A stretch of DNA of 64,000 nucleotides, from NCBI RefSeq assembly GCF_963678635.1, contig NC_087065.1, positions 78,439,396 to 78,503,395 on the forward strand, given 5' to 3'. Positions 10,640 through 23,514 of this stretch are shown piece by piece (the stretch's first letter is position 1; each line of letters opens with the position of its first letter). The notes beneath the pieces were generated by a model. It saw nothing but the letters and a program-made list of their open reading frames with translations, did not search any database and was not told the DNA's origin. Position numbers and translations under genes: made by a program. This DNA is from Symsagittifera roscoffensis. Its lineage: Eukaryota > Xenacoelomorpha > Acoela > Convolutidae.

Positions 10640-12745
10640 CTGATTGTTTTGAGAACGAAAAGTTAGAGTGTGCGGTGGTTCCCAATTTGTTCGTATGTAT
10701 CATCAATGGGTGGTTGTTGAAGTGCTAAATGAGATATAGGGCTGCGTTTTAGGTTATTTTTATGTAAGATTTGTTCGGTGTAGAAAGTGTGTTTCTATAG
10801 TTTTGTGGATTATTGATAGAGAGTTATGTTGTAAGCGGTGTAAATGGGGGTGATGCTGTAGTCGTAGTTATTGTATTGTTTTGTCTTGTGGAAGATCGTA
10901 TACGTTTGGTTTTGTGGATAAATTTTTATTGTATTCGCCAATTTGTGATAAGAGAAGAATTTTATTAAAAGAGATGGAAAACATCCAAAAATCCTGCGAA
11001 GAAAATTCTTGCTAGGCTAGCTTGTCTATTGACTTGTGCGTGTATCAATATCTGGAAATCCTGCTGTTTCAACAAGTTTGCGGAGATTTTTTTAATTGAT
11101 TGCTTTTGGATTGTATCTATGTTCGTGAGGAGTTCTTGAAGTAGTTGAGTTTGAATGTGATGTTGTATCTCTGATTTTGAGTATAATTCTATCTACATCA
11201 CAGTTTCAAGCAATTACGCGGATGCTTTCTGGTGAAAATTACCTTAAAGGTGGCCTTAAGGTGTGAGAAAATAATATTTATCTTCGTTCAGGTTAAGCTG
11301 TATTACGTGTGGATGTTTTCAAGTCCACATGGAACATCTGTACCCCAAAAATCTGTGCGCCTTTAGTTATGCGTTGGTAGCTTCTCTTATCTTCACTTTT
11401 ATAAAGTTGTGAGACCTTAGTTCAAATATATTACCAGAGAAGGTTTCCTTCATAATCCTCGAAGTTGGAGCGGTTAACTGATAGGAGTCATCCAGCATAA
11501 AGTATTTCAACTACTGCTAGAGCGAGTAATTTCAATATTTGTGTTCGTTCTATTTCACATAGATGATGCTTCGTCTTCTCTATTTTGATTCGTGTGGGCT
11601 ATATCGAGGATTAGGTTGCCTGTTTTCATATCAAAACGTTTCTCGTATTCAACAATTAATTCTGGATAATGGGTTAAAAGAAAAGGTTCTGGATAATTGC
11701 ATGCTACTTCGGTTTCAGGGTAAATTATATTCTGTACTTCGGTTTCAGGGTAAATTCGGTTTCACGGTAAAATTCAGGGTAAGTTATTTTTACTGTACCG
11801 TGTTTTTTTATGGATCCGGATTTTTCGATCAGAATGTAGTTTATCAAAGGGTATGGACTCTATGAACTTTTGTTTGTTAAATTTTGTCATTCTTGCGTAA
11901 ATTTTAGCGACTTGAAATGTGGTACATGTGTCTTCAGCGAACCAAACTATGTTTGCCTGTATTCGTGTTGAGGGATCGCAATATCCTTCGTGATTTTAAC
12001 GAGGAAAGCTAATTCCTTGATATAATATAGTATCATCTTTTAAATCTCGTGTTGGTTGTACTTTTTCTAGGTGGATTTTCCAACCGAAAAACATTATTTC
12101 TTGGTATACTGACTTTTTTGTGTCTGCTACACAGTTTGATGGATTATTTATTCCAATGAGGTATTCAGTTTTAAACATTTACATCATAGGTTAAACGTCC
12201 GTGTGTACCATGATAATGAAAATTATCGTCTTGTTGGATACGACATTGTTGTTGTTCAAGTTATGCTTGATGTGCGGAGTCTAATAAATTTTGAAAATAA
12301 CTAATATTGGTTTTTTCATCTTTATTAGTGAAGTTTTTTAAAACATTTTAGCAAGTTTTTAATGGGTCAAGGTAGTAATCGCTTTTTATTATTTCGTTAT
12401 ATGGATTTGTGATCGAGTCTATTTTTGTTTCCATTTGAATTTTGTTAACTTTGTGAGAGTTTTCCTGCGAACTAACAATCGGTTAGAGTTGTAGCTCAGG
12501 CTTTGAATTCTAGTGTGGTGATTACAGTTATCGATTCAGTGACTGGTGGTTCATATTCACATTGTGTGACCTGATTCCTTGCATTTTTGTGTAATGTTTT
12601 TTGTTCGTGATCCTTAAAATCACAATGTCTAACAAGGAAATCTTATATTCCTGTTCGCGGTAAGGGTTCTATTGGTTTATTGAATAAAAATGTAACAAAA
12701 AAGGAGTTTGATTGATAAAAATTAATAATAAAAAATGTGTTTGAG
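10640..12745 (-). pseudogene. env-like glycoprotein remnant, copy A
   Basis: Decayed counterpart of the env-like gene at 54000-55336. The best preserved piece (11996-12178) matches the intact element's YQEIMFF.WKI.LEK.Q.TRD stretch. The tail near 10684-10695 keeps a Tyr-Glu-Gln-Ile (YxxPhi-type) motif just before the ORF4 start. This copy is about 0.75 kb longer between these landmarks than the gene at 54000-55336, which suggests the latter has lost an internal segment. Multiple stops and frameshifts are present. A membrane-surface role is inferred from its position and from the signal peptide of the better copy. Confidence 0.65.
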
Positions 12746-12764
12746 AGTCCTGAAAAAAAGTTAT

Positions 12765-13560
12765 AAAAAAGTATAGAGCCTATGGTCTTTTTGGTGTATC
12801 TATTGTGTTTATCTATTATTTATGTCGTTCTAAATCTAGGGGAAAGGGTTAAGAGGTGATGTTTGGTGGTGATAGTGGTAATGGGTGATGTACTAAGTTG
12901 TTTAATTTTACTGTTATTTCGATTTTAAGAGTTCAATTCTGCTGGAAAGTATCTTAGTATTATGTTCTTGAAAATCTTCATGAATATCGTGTCTATACTG
13001 TAGTCTATTCAATCCCCAATTATGGAGGCGACTACTATCGAGATGTTGTCCAAAAAGTGAAGGGGTTGCTACAATTAAGTTCCAGTTTAAGCGTAGAGGT
13101 TTACTTGTGCTTTTTAGTTCGCGACATCCAACATCTGTCGTTTAGTTGATTTGGAAAAGTTGTGGGGAATGTAGTTGATGAATTTAGACCAGTGACTGAA
13201 GGTATTAATGGAAGGGAGAGTTTTTCTGGTGTATCCGGAGAAATTTCTACTGGTTTATACACAAGGTATTGTTCGACATGAGAAAATGTTTGGGTCATCC
13301 AAAGTGGGAGTCTTTGTGATGAAGTAGGGGAGGTGGTTAAGAGGGTTTTCATGAATTTGTTCGGATGTGGGTGTTGAACCTAAATAATCTAATTGAAGAT
13401 TTGGTGTATTTTGTTGAGGAGTGATACTGAGTACAAACATGTGCTTTGTAATGTATTAAGAGCAGATCTAGGGGGCTTGGTGTTGGAGATGCGGGTATAT
13501 TAAATAGAATTCTTGGTGTCGTTAGGGTTCTCTTGCGTTGGGGACGAATTTATTGTCTGT
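12765..13560 (-). pseudogene. ORF3 remnant, copy A (Pro/Ser-rich)
   Basis: Matches ORF3 at 55354-56458. The frame at 13101-13352 keeps LPLWMTQTFSHVEQYLV...PVEISPDTPEKLSLP, against LPYWTTHSFTQGELNLV...PIDISTDT..ETLSLP in the better copy. The downstream stretch matching NWALNRLQYRQDIHDDI lies near 12970-13030. Broken by stops, and the function of the family is unknown. Confidence 0.65.
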
Positions 13561-13860
13561 CAATTGCAGTTGTTGGATTTTGGTTTCGAATTAAATGTCT
13601 TGTTCTGTTAATGTGTTGTTGTGGTGAAGCGTAAAAATTTTACGTTGGAGCGCGTAACGTAGGGATGCGTAACAATGTGCGGGTGTTAGTGTTACTGATA
13701 TTGATGAAACGCTTCAAAGGCGTAGGGGTTTTCTAAATAAGAGATACGAGTAGATGATTAAGGTTGATTTGATTGACTAGACATAGCTGTTGTTTGGGGG
13801 TCATAGGGGGGCTTGGTGGGTGGGGAGTCTTTGATAGGAGTTGGATTAGCAATTTTGATT

Positions 13861-14700
13861 TTTACTGATTACTATTATAATTATTTTTCGATGAATAATT
13901 CAATTTTATGTTCCTAATAGAAATCTTCAGCAAAATGACGATTAAATCAATTTCTAAGACAAAATGAATTATTGCGTTCTTTACACAAGTCTCAATTTTA
14001 AGGAAGCTATCATGGTTGAAAAAAAATGTGAAAAGAATGAAGATACTTTACGTATTTAGTAAGATTTGCTCAGTATTGTACCTGATTAGATGTTCGATAG
14101 TTTTGGAGAGGGAAATGTAAGTTTGGATGAGGAAATGGAAAATTATAATTTGAGTACTAAAATTCGATATATGATGTTTACAAAATTTAAAGTATCAGTT
14201 ATTAAAATACAAGGTAAAAAAATTGTAGAAAAAAAAAAGAAAAATGAAAGAAAGAATCTTAGAATATGCTTGTTTTAAGATTCGGTTTAACTGAGTTTGG
14301 AATAAGCATTTGAAGAGGGGTTTGATTGGGGGTTTTATCAATTGATGTCAAATTGGTTTTCGATTTTTGACAAATGGGTTAGTTAGGAAAAAATTTTGGT
14401 GAAGGAAAGTCTGGGTGTTTAGTAACTGAAGATTTTTTTTTGGAATAATAAGCGCGTTTCGGGAGGTACGATTGCTTTGGAATAAGTGATTAGGTTGAAT
14501 TTCTCTTTAAGCGAACTTAACATTTTCCTTATGGTTTTATTCGTGGTATAAATTGAGACAAAGTTGATGATTTTTGTATTGATTGATAGAAGAGGGTTGT
14601 AACTTTTATCGTATATTTATTTAAGTTGTTAAAAATGGGGGTTTTGCTTATTTTTGACCTTGAGGTCTTGGAGTTGGAGTTATCGATCTATTTGAAGTCG
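13861..14700 (-). other. Accessory-ORF and conserved non-coding region, copy A
   Basis: Corresponds to 56479-57300 of the better element. Remnants of the 58-codon membrane ORF lie around 13900-14070, though its start codon is lost here. The non-coding hairpin block (GACCT TG AGGTC, 14656-14667) is kept. The plus-strand frame at 14090-14278 is antisense low-complexity sequence and is not called. Confidence 0.5.
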
Positions 14701-14888
14701 GAGTTATATCGGCTAATAACAGCGGTGGTCTTTGAAAGAGAAGTGAGATGATGTCAAGTGATTTGACTGGTTGATTCTCAACTAATGTTTCTGAGGAAGA
14801 GAAAATGGATATTTGTGTTGAAAAGTTTCGAATTGAATATGATAAATGTTTCTATTGAAAATTTTATTGAGCTTATTAAATAATCAGA

Positions 14889-17466
14889 GGGTTGCTGGAA
14901 TTCTAATTTCTCTAATATTTTAGATTGGGTGATAAAACATTTGTAACCACTCTCGATTTATTTCTGAGACGATATGATTAAACTTGTTGTGATTTTCTTT
15001 TGTTTCAGGTATAAGAACTCTTTCTTAAGATGTTCGATTAATTTCTTGTTTTTTTAATTATTTGCTTAGTAGGTGTTTGTGATATTTTCGTTGATATATT
15101 CTGGGGTCACTGACGATATGATTAAAGTTGTTGTGATTTTCTTTTGTTTCAGGTATCAGAACTCTTTCTTAAGATGTTCGATTAATTTCTTGTTTTTTTA
15201 TTATTTGTTTAGGAGGTATTTATGATATTTTCGTTGAAATATTCTGGGGTGACTGTGGTAAAAGATTGGAGTTTTTGGATCTTTTTGTATCATCAATTCT
15301 TTTTTTTCATCAACAATGTGTAGTCCTTTAAAGTATTATACTTGTCTTAGTTCAAGAAGAGCATAAATTTTTGGATAGTATGATAAAATGTTGTTTCTAT
15401 ACTGTATTATGTCTTTTTCGCTGTGGTCAATTAGTTTATATGTAACAATGTAGTTCTTTCTGTAAACTGGTATGGTCCTTTTCGAATAGGTTATAGCTTT
15501 TTTGAGATTACTTTTTGTATTGTAAAATTTGAAAATAAATCAAATGTTCCCGTTTTAGGGTCTGATGCTGGTGTAAAGCGTGATTTACCTTAGATTGGAT
15601 ATTCTGTCTTCGAAAAAATATCTTTGCAATTCTCTGATAAATTTCATTGTGTTTTTTTTTATCTCTATTCAAAATCCCTTCTGTGTGGGTTCGAGAGGCT
15701 AATTTTAAAATTTGTGGATGATGAAAATGTTCTTCAGCATGGTTGTGAAGCGGTAGGTTGTAACAAATTGAATCTTTAGTGTAGATCCTTGTGCGTTTTT
15801 TTTGAGAAGTTTGCTGTGAACATTATGAATTTGCGTGACTTGTATTTAGAAGCCATGTCGTAAGGTAATAGTACAAATGTTGTTGTGATCTGAGAAATCT
15901 GAGAATAGTATGCAAATGGGAATAATTTAACCATCTTTTGACCATTCGGTGTGTTTTTGATCGTTTCCGTTAATAATAATTTGAATATATTCTTGTTCTG
16001 AGAGGTTCATACCTTCAAATAGTCCATTTGTCTATAGAGCATTTGATTTTCTAGGTTTATAATAATATTATTAGAATGAAACAAGGTATTTATTTCATTA
16101 CTTATGAACTCTGTTCCGTTATCTGTAACAAGGTAAGTCCAAATTTTTTGATCCGCTGTTGATCGAGAGATGTACATACATAATAAGCATCGCAATGGAG
16201 TACAGGGTTGATTGCTACTTAATGTGTAAATGCGTCTACAATTACAGTTATATATCAATTTCGCTCTGAGGAAGGGGATATTATGCCATTTGTATCGAAA
16301 GAGATTCTATGGTCAAATATAAACTTTGTCCTTTGAAGTCTTACTTTTCGGTAATCTGCTTTTGGTGTGGGAAGGGTTTGTTTAATTGACACGCGATACA
16401 TTCATTACAAAGTACATTTTTTCAAATTGTATCATACGGAAGATAAAATTTTTGGGTAAAGTTAGAGCATGTTTTTTCTGATTCTGTATCTGCTTTTGTA
16501 TTCAAGGAGTGTGATGTAAGAAAAGCTTTTAATATTGAACATAATGTTAGACAAGGTGCTCTCATGTCTGGATAAGGTTATTCTAAGATATCAGTATTCT
16601 TATTTATTCTTTTTTGTTAAAATTTCGGAAATATAGGAGTAAAGTTTTATTTTTTAAAATTGTAATTTCGACTTCTAGGGATTCTGTGTTGTGTTTGTGC
16701 CAAGATTTCAGTTTTCTGATCATGGAGTCAAGATTTTGACATTTTTGGAGTATTGAGTTGTTAATTTTATTGTGCAGGGTGGAATGATGAAATTCGTTTT
16801 CTGAAAGAATTATATTGTCCGAAGTGTTTTGTAAATCAAATAATTAATTGATAAAATTTTTTGACTTATTTCGAGATGCCTGCCAAATTTACATTATCAA
16901 TTAGGTCTTTTTTTTCTTAATGGAAACGATTTTTTGTTTTGTGGTTTTGCTGATCTTTTTTAAAGTGTCTAAGATTTTTGGTCCATGAGGAGTATAGTAT
17001 AGGTTTGAAGGTGTGTTTTCTTAGTAAACTGAAATCATTATAAATGTTTTGGCAATCTAGATAGATCGTAAAACGTTCTAAATTGTTAGTTTGCTCGGTA
17101 TACAAGTCAATTTTGACTGCGTATTTACAATCTAATTGTTTCGATGTTGTGTCTTTTGCGAGGAAAAATTCTATTTCCTGTGATGTTTTTACATTTTTTT
17201 TTCATGAAAGTACATCGGATGGTGTATTTTGACTAAATGTATCAGGTAATGCAAGGTTTTTGCCGTGCAAACTCAATTCAGGTTTGGAAATTTCATCAAA
17301 TTTTTTTGAAATATATATACTCTATAGTTGTATATATTTATATGGCTGTACACTCTCATGAGTGTGGAGTGTCTTAATTCTGCTTGTGTGAAAAGTCTTG
17401 AGTTTTATCATTTTAGATTTATTTTGTTGGTTTCCTGATGTGCTTGTAAAAGAGCTGCGCCAAATC
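14889..17466 (-). pseudogene. Ty3/gypsy pol remnant, copy A (integrase and C-terminal half)
   Basis: Minus-strand pol from its C-terminus (about 14889, TATTTTAGATTG landmark shared with 57515) back to the RNase H-integrase linker. The integrase Asp box TDNGTEF lies near 16085-16125 inside the open stretch 16007-16258. The linker motif YLDCQNIYNDF...FKPILYSSW (16917-17105) matches YLDCQNNHYEV...FKPIPYSQW in the intact pol. The remnant ends abruptly at 17466 where the second tandem unit begins. Non-functional. Confidence 0.85.
14971..15257. repeat. 144-bp tandem duplication in copy A pol
   Basis: Two direct repeats, 14971-15114 and 15115-15257, both starting GATATGATTAAA. Unit B lacks this interval, so it is either specific to unit A or was removed by a deletion in unit B. 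Confidence 0.8.
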
Positions 17467-17560
17467 CAAATTTTCGAGCACGGTCGAAACGCACCGAATA
17501 TTGTTCTAAAACGCTCGAAACATAAAGTTCAAACATATTGGCCAACGTTCGAAATATTAT
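17466..17560 (+). repeat. Dispersed repeat R1 copy at the tandem-duplication junction
   Basis: cgagcacggtcgaaacgcac directly abuts truncated pol sequence of copy A. It equals the start of unit A at 6873 and marks the novel joint. Confidence 0.7.
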
Positions 17561-17569
17561 CATCGAAAT

Positions 17570-18394
17570 GGGTTAAGTGATATATCATATTGCAACCATT
17601 TCAGTCGTGGTTCGAACCACATTTAAAAATTCCCATAAATTTAATCTAGTGTCGAGAAAAACCGGTTTTTTGATTTTTCGTCTAATTTCAGGCGTACATT
17701 AGCTTAATTATGCTTAACTTAAGCCTCGATTTTTTTTTCAATTTAAGATACTTTCTGGAGTTTTTGACGCCCTAGGCATCAAAAATATCAAAAAATTCAG
17801 AAACAAATTTGAAAATTAATCAAAAAAAATTGTTGAGAAACTTGAAGACTTCGCATTTTTTTAGTTTTTCGTTTTAGTACGTTTTTTTTTCAAAAACTGT
17901 CTTTCACTTTGCCTGTTTTACTAAAACGGTCACAGTTTTGTTCAGATCCTTTTATCACACCACGCAGAAAAACGACACTAATTTGAAAAAAAGTTTTTCG
18001 GATATTTAGAACTATGGTCGGAACATTCTGTGCTTTTTGCACAGTAACCTGCTATCCTTGTCTTGTATATGAAACTGTTTTGTTTGGACACGAGTCAAAT
18101 CAGTCGGAAAACTGTCGATAAACTCAATGAGAACAAAAAAATGACGAGGTTTAGTGAAGATTAATATATCACTTTAAAAACTGTTTTAATTTTTACAGCT
18201 TTAAAAATGATTGCTTTTTTTTGATAAAGCTATCTCAATTTGAGAAAAATGTTTCGCTGTGATATACAAAAAAAATACACTTTTGAACCATTTAGGGATC
18301 TCTAAACTAACCCCCCTCCTCTTTTTGCAAAAATGGGTAGATTCGTTAGTAAGTACAAAGTTTACATATTCTTGGATTAGTTAGTGCATTCGTT
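17570..18394. other. Non-coding part of unit B, no gene recognised
   Basis: Near-identical to 7540-8384. It joins directly to ORF4-related sequence at about 18385, without the LTR-like repeat and foldback found in unit A. Confidence 0.5.
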
Positions 18395-19506
18395 TATATT
18401 TGTTAGTGCGTTTTCGATGATGTGATCGAATTTCTTTTTATTGCCATCGAGGTGAAAGATGTAACAAGACTTAACAAAAAATTTCTCAGCTAACCGTACA
18501 TTCATATTAGGGTCAGTATCATGCGGTGAGTCTTCCATATATTGGACAACCTGTGATCATAGGGATTAATGCAATATTTATTAGATTTTGGTGCAATGAA
18601 ACGGTTAAGTGTCTGGCTTAAGCCTAAGTTTGTGAATGGATTCAGATGGAGTGCGTTAAATAATGGGTTAGTAATTGAATCGCAAATCTCACCGTCGTCT
18701 GTCTTCTTTCTTTGGGGTAACTTTACTGGGTTAATAAAATTTATATTATGATATCCATGAAAGGGTTGGTAGGAGGAAATCTTCATTAACATATTGGGCT
18801 CTTTTGGCTTGATTTTTCCGTTGTAGTAGGTGTACTGGGGGAAGAAGTGAAGGTTTCCTTCTAAAATTGCGGGAAAATGAGTATGGCGTAGATGATGGTA
18901 TAGTAATCGAGATTAGAATGTGCGGCTAATGAGATATGTGGTATTTTATTTGGATGTTTGCGTTTCATAAAAATTCATTGTGCGCGTTTTGGGGCAGCTT
19001 TGACAGATATACTGGATGATTTGAAGATTGAAGCGGGGAGGGTGAGATGATGAATAATTAATGAGTTAGTGGGGTTATGAATTTGTTGCTAATGAATAAT
19101 AAAATCGTTTAGATTAAGCTTAAGCTGGTCATCTGTGATGGGACTAGGTAAATCGTGTGCCTTACTGGAAAGAGGAGAAAGAATAGGGGTAGCTTCAGTG
19201 TGTGAGGAGGCGGAGGTAGAGTTTTCAAAATGAGTTGGAGTCATAGGTTCAAAAAATGGTTGGAAAAAATTTGTGGGACTGGGCAAGGAATCTAGGAATT
19301 CATTGGGTGTATCTACTGTGGAGTTATTGAACAAAGAATTAGTTATAAAAACAGTTTAGGTTGAGTAGTCAGAGTCCATGTATGGTGCGTTAGAAGAAAA
19401 ACTGGGGGTGAAGAGGTGAGTTCAGAAAATGTAATAAGGGAGTCGTAGCGTTTGAGATTAAATGAATTTTGAATGTAACGGTTGAGAGATCCAACTTAGC
19501 GGCTCA
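18395..19506 (-). pseudogene. ORF4 remnant, copy B
   Basis: Tandem duplicate of copy A ORF4. The start equivalent is at 19504-19506. The frame at 18502-18792 keeps the C-terminal domain segment ending FIAPKSNKYCINPYDHR (APRANEYTLEYYDHN in the intact ORF4). The frame at 19089-19334 keeps the Ser/Pro-rich N-terminus. Interrupted and truncated. Confidence 0.8.
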
Positions 19507-19519
19507 TCTTGGGCCAAAA

Positions 19520-21555
19520 AGCTGATTGTTTTGAGAACGAAAAGTTAGAGTATGCGGTGGTTCCCAATTTGTTCGTATGTATCATCAATGGGTGGTTGTT
19601 GAAGTGCTAAATGAGATATGGGGCTGCGTTGTAGGTTACTTTTATGTAAGATTCGTTCGGCTGTAGAAAGTGTATTTCTATAGTTTTGTGAATTGTGGAT
19701 CTATAGTTCCATACGTTTGGTTTTGTGGATAATTTTTTATTGTATTCGCTAAATTGTGCATTAAGAAGAATTTTATTAAAAGAGATGGAAACATCCAAAA
19801 ATCTTGCGAATAAAATTCTTGCTAGGCTAGCTTGTCTATTGACTTGTGTGTGTATCGATATCTGGAAATCCTGCTGTTTCAACGAGTTCGCGGAGATTTT
19901 GATCAATTGATTGCATTTGGATTGTATCCATGTTAGTGAGGAGTTCTTGAAGTAGTTGAGTTTGAATGTGATGTTTTATCTCTGATTTTGAGTATAATTC
20001 TATCTACATCACAGTTTCAAGCAATTACGCGGATGCTTTCTGGTGAAAATTACCTTAAAGGTGGCCTTAAGGTGTGAGAAAATAATATTTATCTTCGTTC
20101 AGGTTAAGCTGTATTACGTGTGGATGTTTTCAAGTCCACATGGAACATCTGTACCCCAAAAATCTGTGCGCCTTTAGTTATGCGTTGGTAGCTTCTCTTA
20201 TCTTCACTTTTATAAAGTTGTGAGACCTTAGTTCAAATATATTACCAGAGAAGGTTTCCTTCATAATCCTCGAAGTTGGAGCGGTTAACTGATAGGAGTC
20301 ATCCAGCATAAAGTATTTCAACTACTGCTAGAGCGAGTAATTTCAATATTTGTGTTCGTTCTATTTCACATAGATGATGCTTCGTCTTCTCTATTTTGAT
20401 TCGTGTGGGCTATATCGAGGATTAGGTTGCCTGTTTTCATATCAAAACGTTTCTCGTATTCAACAATTAATTCTGGATAATGGGTTAAAAGAAAAGGTTC
20501 TGGATAATTGCATGCTACTTCGGTTTCAGGGTAAATTTTATTCTGTACTGCGGTTTCAGGGTAAATTCGGTTTCACGGTAAAATTTAGGGTAAATTATTT
20601 TTACTGTACCGTGTTATTTCTTTTATGGATCCGGATTTTTTGATCAGAATGTAGTTTATTAAAGGGTATGGACTCTATGAATTTTTGTTTGTTAAATTTT
20701 GTCATTCTTGCGTAAATTTTAACGACTTGAAATGTGGTACATGTGTCTTCAGTGAACCAAACTATGTTTGCCTGTATTCGTGTTGAGGGATCGCAATATC
20801 CTTGGTGATTTTAACGAGGAAACCTAATTCCTTGATATAATATTGTATCCTCTTTTAAATCTCGTGTTGGTTGTACTTTTTCTCGGTGGATTTTTCATCT
20901 TGGTATCCTGACTTCTTGGTATCCTGACTTTTTGTGTCTGCTACACAGTTTGATGGATTATATATTCCAATGAGGTTTTCAGTTTTAAACATTTACATCA
21001 TAGGTTAAACGTCCGTGTGTACCATGATAATGAAAATTAACGTCTAGTTGGATACGACCTTGTTGTTGTTCAAGTTATGCTTGATGTGCGGAGTCTAAGA
21101 AAATTTGAAAACTTAATAATGTTTGGTTTTTTCATCTTTAAAGTTTTTTAAAAGATTTTAGCTAGATTTTACTGTATTACTGGGTCAAGGTGAAGTAACC
21201 ACTTTTTATTATTTCGTTATATGGATTCGTGATCGAGTCTATTTTGTTTCCATTTGAATTTTGTGAACTAACAATCGGTTAGAGTTGTAGCTCAGGCTTT
21301 GGATTGCATTGTGGTGATTACAGTTGTCGATTCAATGACTGGTTGTCCATATTCACATTGTGTGACCTGATTCATTGCATTTTTGTGTAATGTTTTTTGT
21401 TCGTGATCCTTAAAATCACAATGTCTAACAAGGAAATCTTATATTCCTGTTCGCGGTAAGGGTTCTATTGGTTTATTGAATAAAAATGTAACAAAAAAAG
21501 GAATTTGATTGATAAAAATAAATAATAAAACATGTGTTTGAGAGTCTTGAAAAAA
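19520..21555 (-). pseudogene. env-like glycoprotein remnant, copy B
   Basis: Duplicate of 10640-12745 with additional small deletions. The tail motif Tyr-Glu-Gln-Ile is at 19566-19577. No long frame remains. Confidence 0.6.
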
Positions 21556-21574
21556 AGTTATAAAAAAGTATAGA

Positions 21575-22380
21575 GCCTATGGTCTTTTTGGTGTATCTAT
21601 TGTGTTTATCTATTATTTATGTCGTTCTAAATCTAGGGGAAAGGGTTAAGTGGTGATGTTTGGTGGTGATAGTGGTAATGGGTGATGTACTAAGTTGTTT
21701 AATTTTACTGTTATTTCGATTTTAAGAGTTCAATTCTGCTGTGAAAACATCTTAGTTTTATGTTCTTGAAAGTCTTCATGAATATCTTGTCTATACTGTA
21801 GTCTATTCAATGCCCAATTATGGAGGCGACTACTATCGAGATGTTGTCCAAAAAGTGAAGGGGTTGCTACAATTAAGTTCCAGTTTAAGCGTAGAGGTTT
21901 ACTTGTGCTTTTTAGTTCGCGACATCCAACATCTGTCGCTTAGTTGATTTGGAAAAGTTGTGGGGAATGTAGTTGATGAATTTAGACCAGTGACTGAAGG
22001 TGTTAATGGAAGGGATATCTTTTCTGGTGTATCCGGAGAAATTTCTATTGGTTCATTCACAAGGTACTGTTCCACATGAGAAAATGTTTGGGTCATCTAA
22101 TGTGGGCGTCTTTGTGATGAAGTAGGGAAGGGGGTTAAGATGGTTTTCAGGAATTTGTTCGGATGTGGGTGTTGAACCTATATAATCTAATTGAAGATTT
22201 GGTGTATTTTGTTGAGAAGTGATAGTGAGTACAAACGGGTGCTTTGTTTTGTACTAAGAGAAGATCTAGGTGGCTTGGTGTTGGAGATGCGGGTATATTA
22301 AATTGAATTCTTGGTGTCGTTAGGGTTCTATTGCGTCGGGGACGATCTTATTGTCTGTCAATTGCAGTTGTTGGATTTTG
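21575..22380 (-). pseudogene. ORF3 remnant, copy B
   Basis: Duplicate of 12765-13560. The frame at 21899-22096 keeps TQTFSHVEQYLVNEPIEIS. Broken at both ends. Confidence 0.6.
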
Positions 22381-22689
22381 GTTTTGACTTAAATGTCTTG
22401 TTCTGTTAATGTGTTGTTCTGGTGAAGCGTAAAGATTTTACGTTGGAGCGCGTAACGTAGGGATGCGTAGCAATGTGCGGGTGTTAGTGTTACTGATATT
22501 GATGAAACGCTTCAAAGGCGTAGGGGTTTTCTAAATAAGATATACGAGGAGATGATTAAGGTTGATTTGATTGACTAGACATAGCTGTTGTTTGGGGGTC
22601 ATGGGGGGGCTTTGTGGGTGGAGAGTCTTTGATAGGAGTTGGATTAGCGATTTTGATTTTTACTGATTACTATTATGATTATTTTTTGA

Positions 22690-22879
22690 TGAATTATTCA
22701 AATTTATGTTCCTGATAGAATTCTTCAGCGAAATGACAATTAAATCAATTTCTAAGACAAAATGAATTATTGCCTTCTTTATACTTTTATGAAGTCTCAA
22801 TTTTAGGGAGGCTATCATGGTTGAAAAAAATTGTGAAAAGAATGAAGATGTTTTTCGTTTTTAGTAAGTTTTGTATCAT
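22690..22879 (-). pseudogene. 58-codon membrane ORF remnant, copy B
   Basis: Starts with ATG at 22877-22879 in the same position as the intact small ORF at 56655. The first residues (MIQNLLKTKNIFILFTIF) parallel MIRTIFSRTDIFLLFVIF, and a shifted frame downstream keeps SIKKAIIHF against CIKKAIITF. A frameshift ends the open frame after about 31 codons. This copy is the main evidence that the tiny ORF is a real, conserved gene. Confidence 0.6.
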
Positions 22880-23514
22880 TTAGAAGTTTTGCTCAGTATT
22901 GTACCTGATTAGATGTTCGATAGTTTTGGAGAGAGAAATGTAAGTTTGGATGAGGGAATGGAAAATTATAATTTTAGTACTAAAATTCGATATATGATGT
23001 TTACAAAATTTAAAGTATCAGTTATTAAATTACCAGGTAATAAAATTGTCGAAACAAATACAGAAAAATGAAAGAAAAAATCTTCGAATATGCTTGTTTT
23101 AAGATTCGGTTTAACTGAGTTTGGAATAAGCATTTGAAGAGGGTTTGAGTGGTGATTTTATCAATTGCTGTCGAATTGGTTTTCGATTTTCGACAAATGG
23201 GTTAGTTAGGAAAAAATTTGGGTGAAGGAAAGTCTGGGTGTTTAGTTACTGAGGATTTTTTTTGTGGAATAATAAGGGTGTTTCGGGAAGTAGGGTTGCT
23301 TTGGAATAAGTGATTAGGTTGAATTTCTCTTTAAGCTAACTTAACATTTTCCTTATGGTTTTATTCGTGGTATAAATTGAGACAAAGTTGATGATTTTTG
23401 TATTGATTGATAGAAGAGGGTTGTAACTTTTATCGTATATTTATTTAAGTTGTTAAAAATGGGGGTTTTGCTTATTTTTGACCTTGAGGTCTTGGAGTTG
23501 GAGTTATCGATCTA

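Larger units (their letters stand above)
6873..17466. repeat. Tandem segmental duplication, unit A
   Basis: First of two large direct repeats. 6873 onward matches 17474 onward, and the sequence just before 17466 matches that just before 25732. At 7551 the offset is 10,030. From about 9660 it is 8,827 or less because unit A carries about 1.2 kb (8385-9560) that unit B lacks. Conversely unit B lacks most of 6960-7520 and of 14690-15250. The unit contains a minus-strand, decayed env-bearing Ty3/gypsy element. Both copies share the same old lesions, so the duplication came after much of the element's decay. Confidence 0.85.
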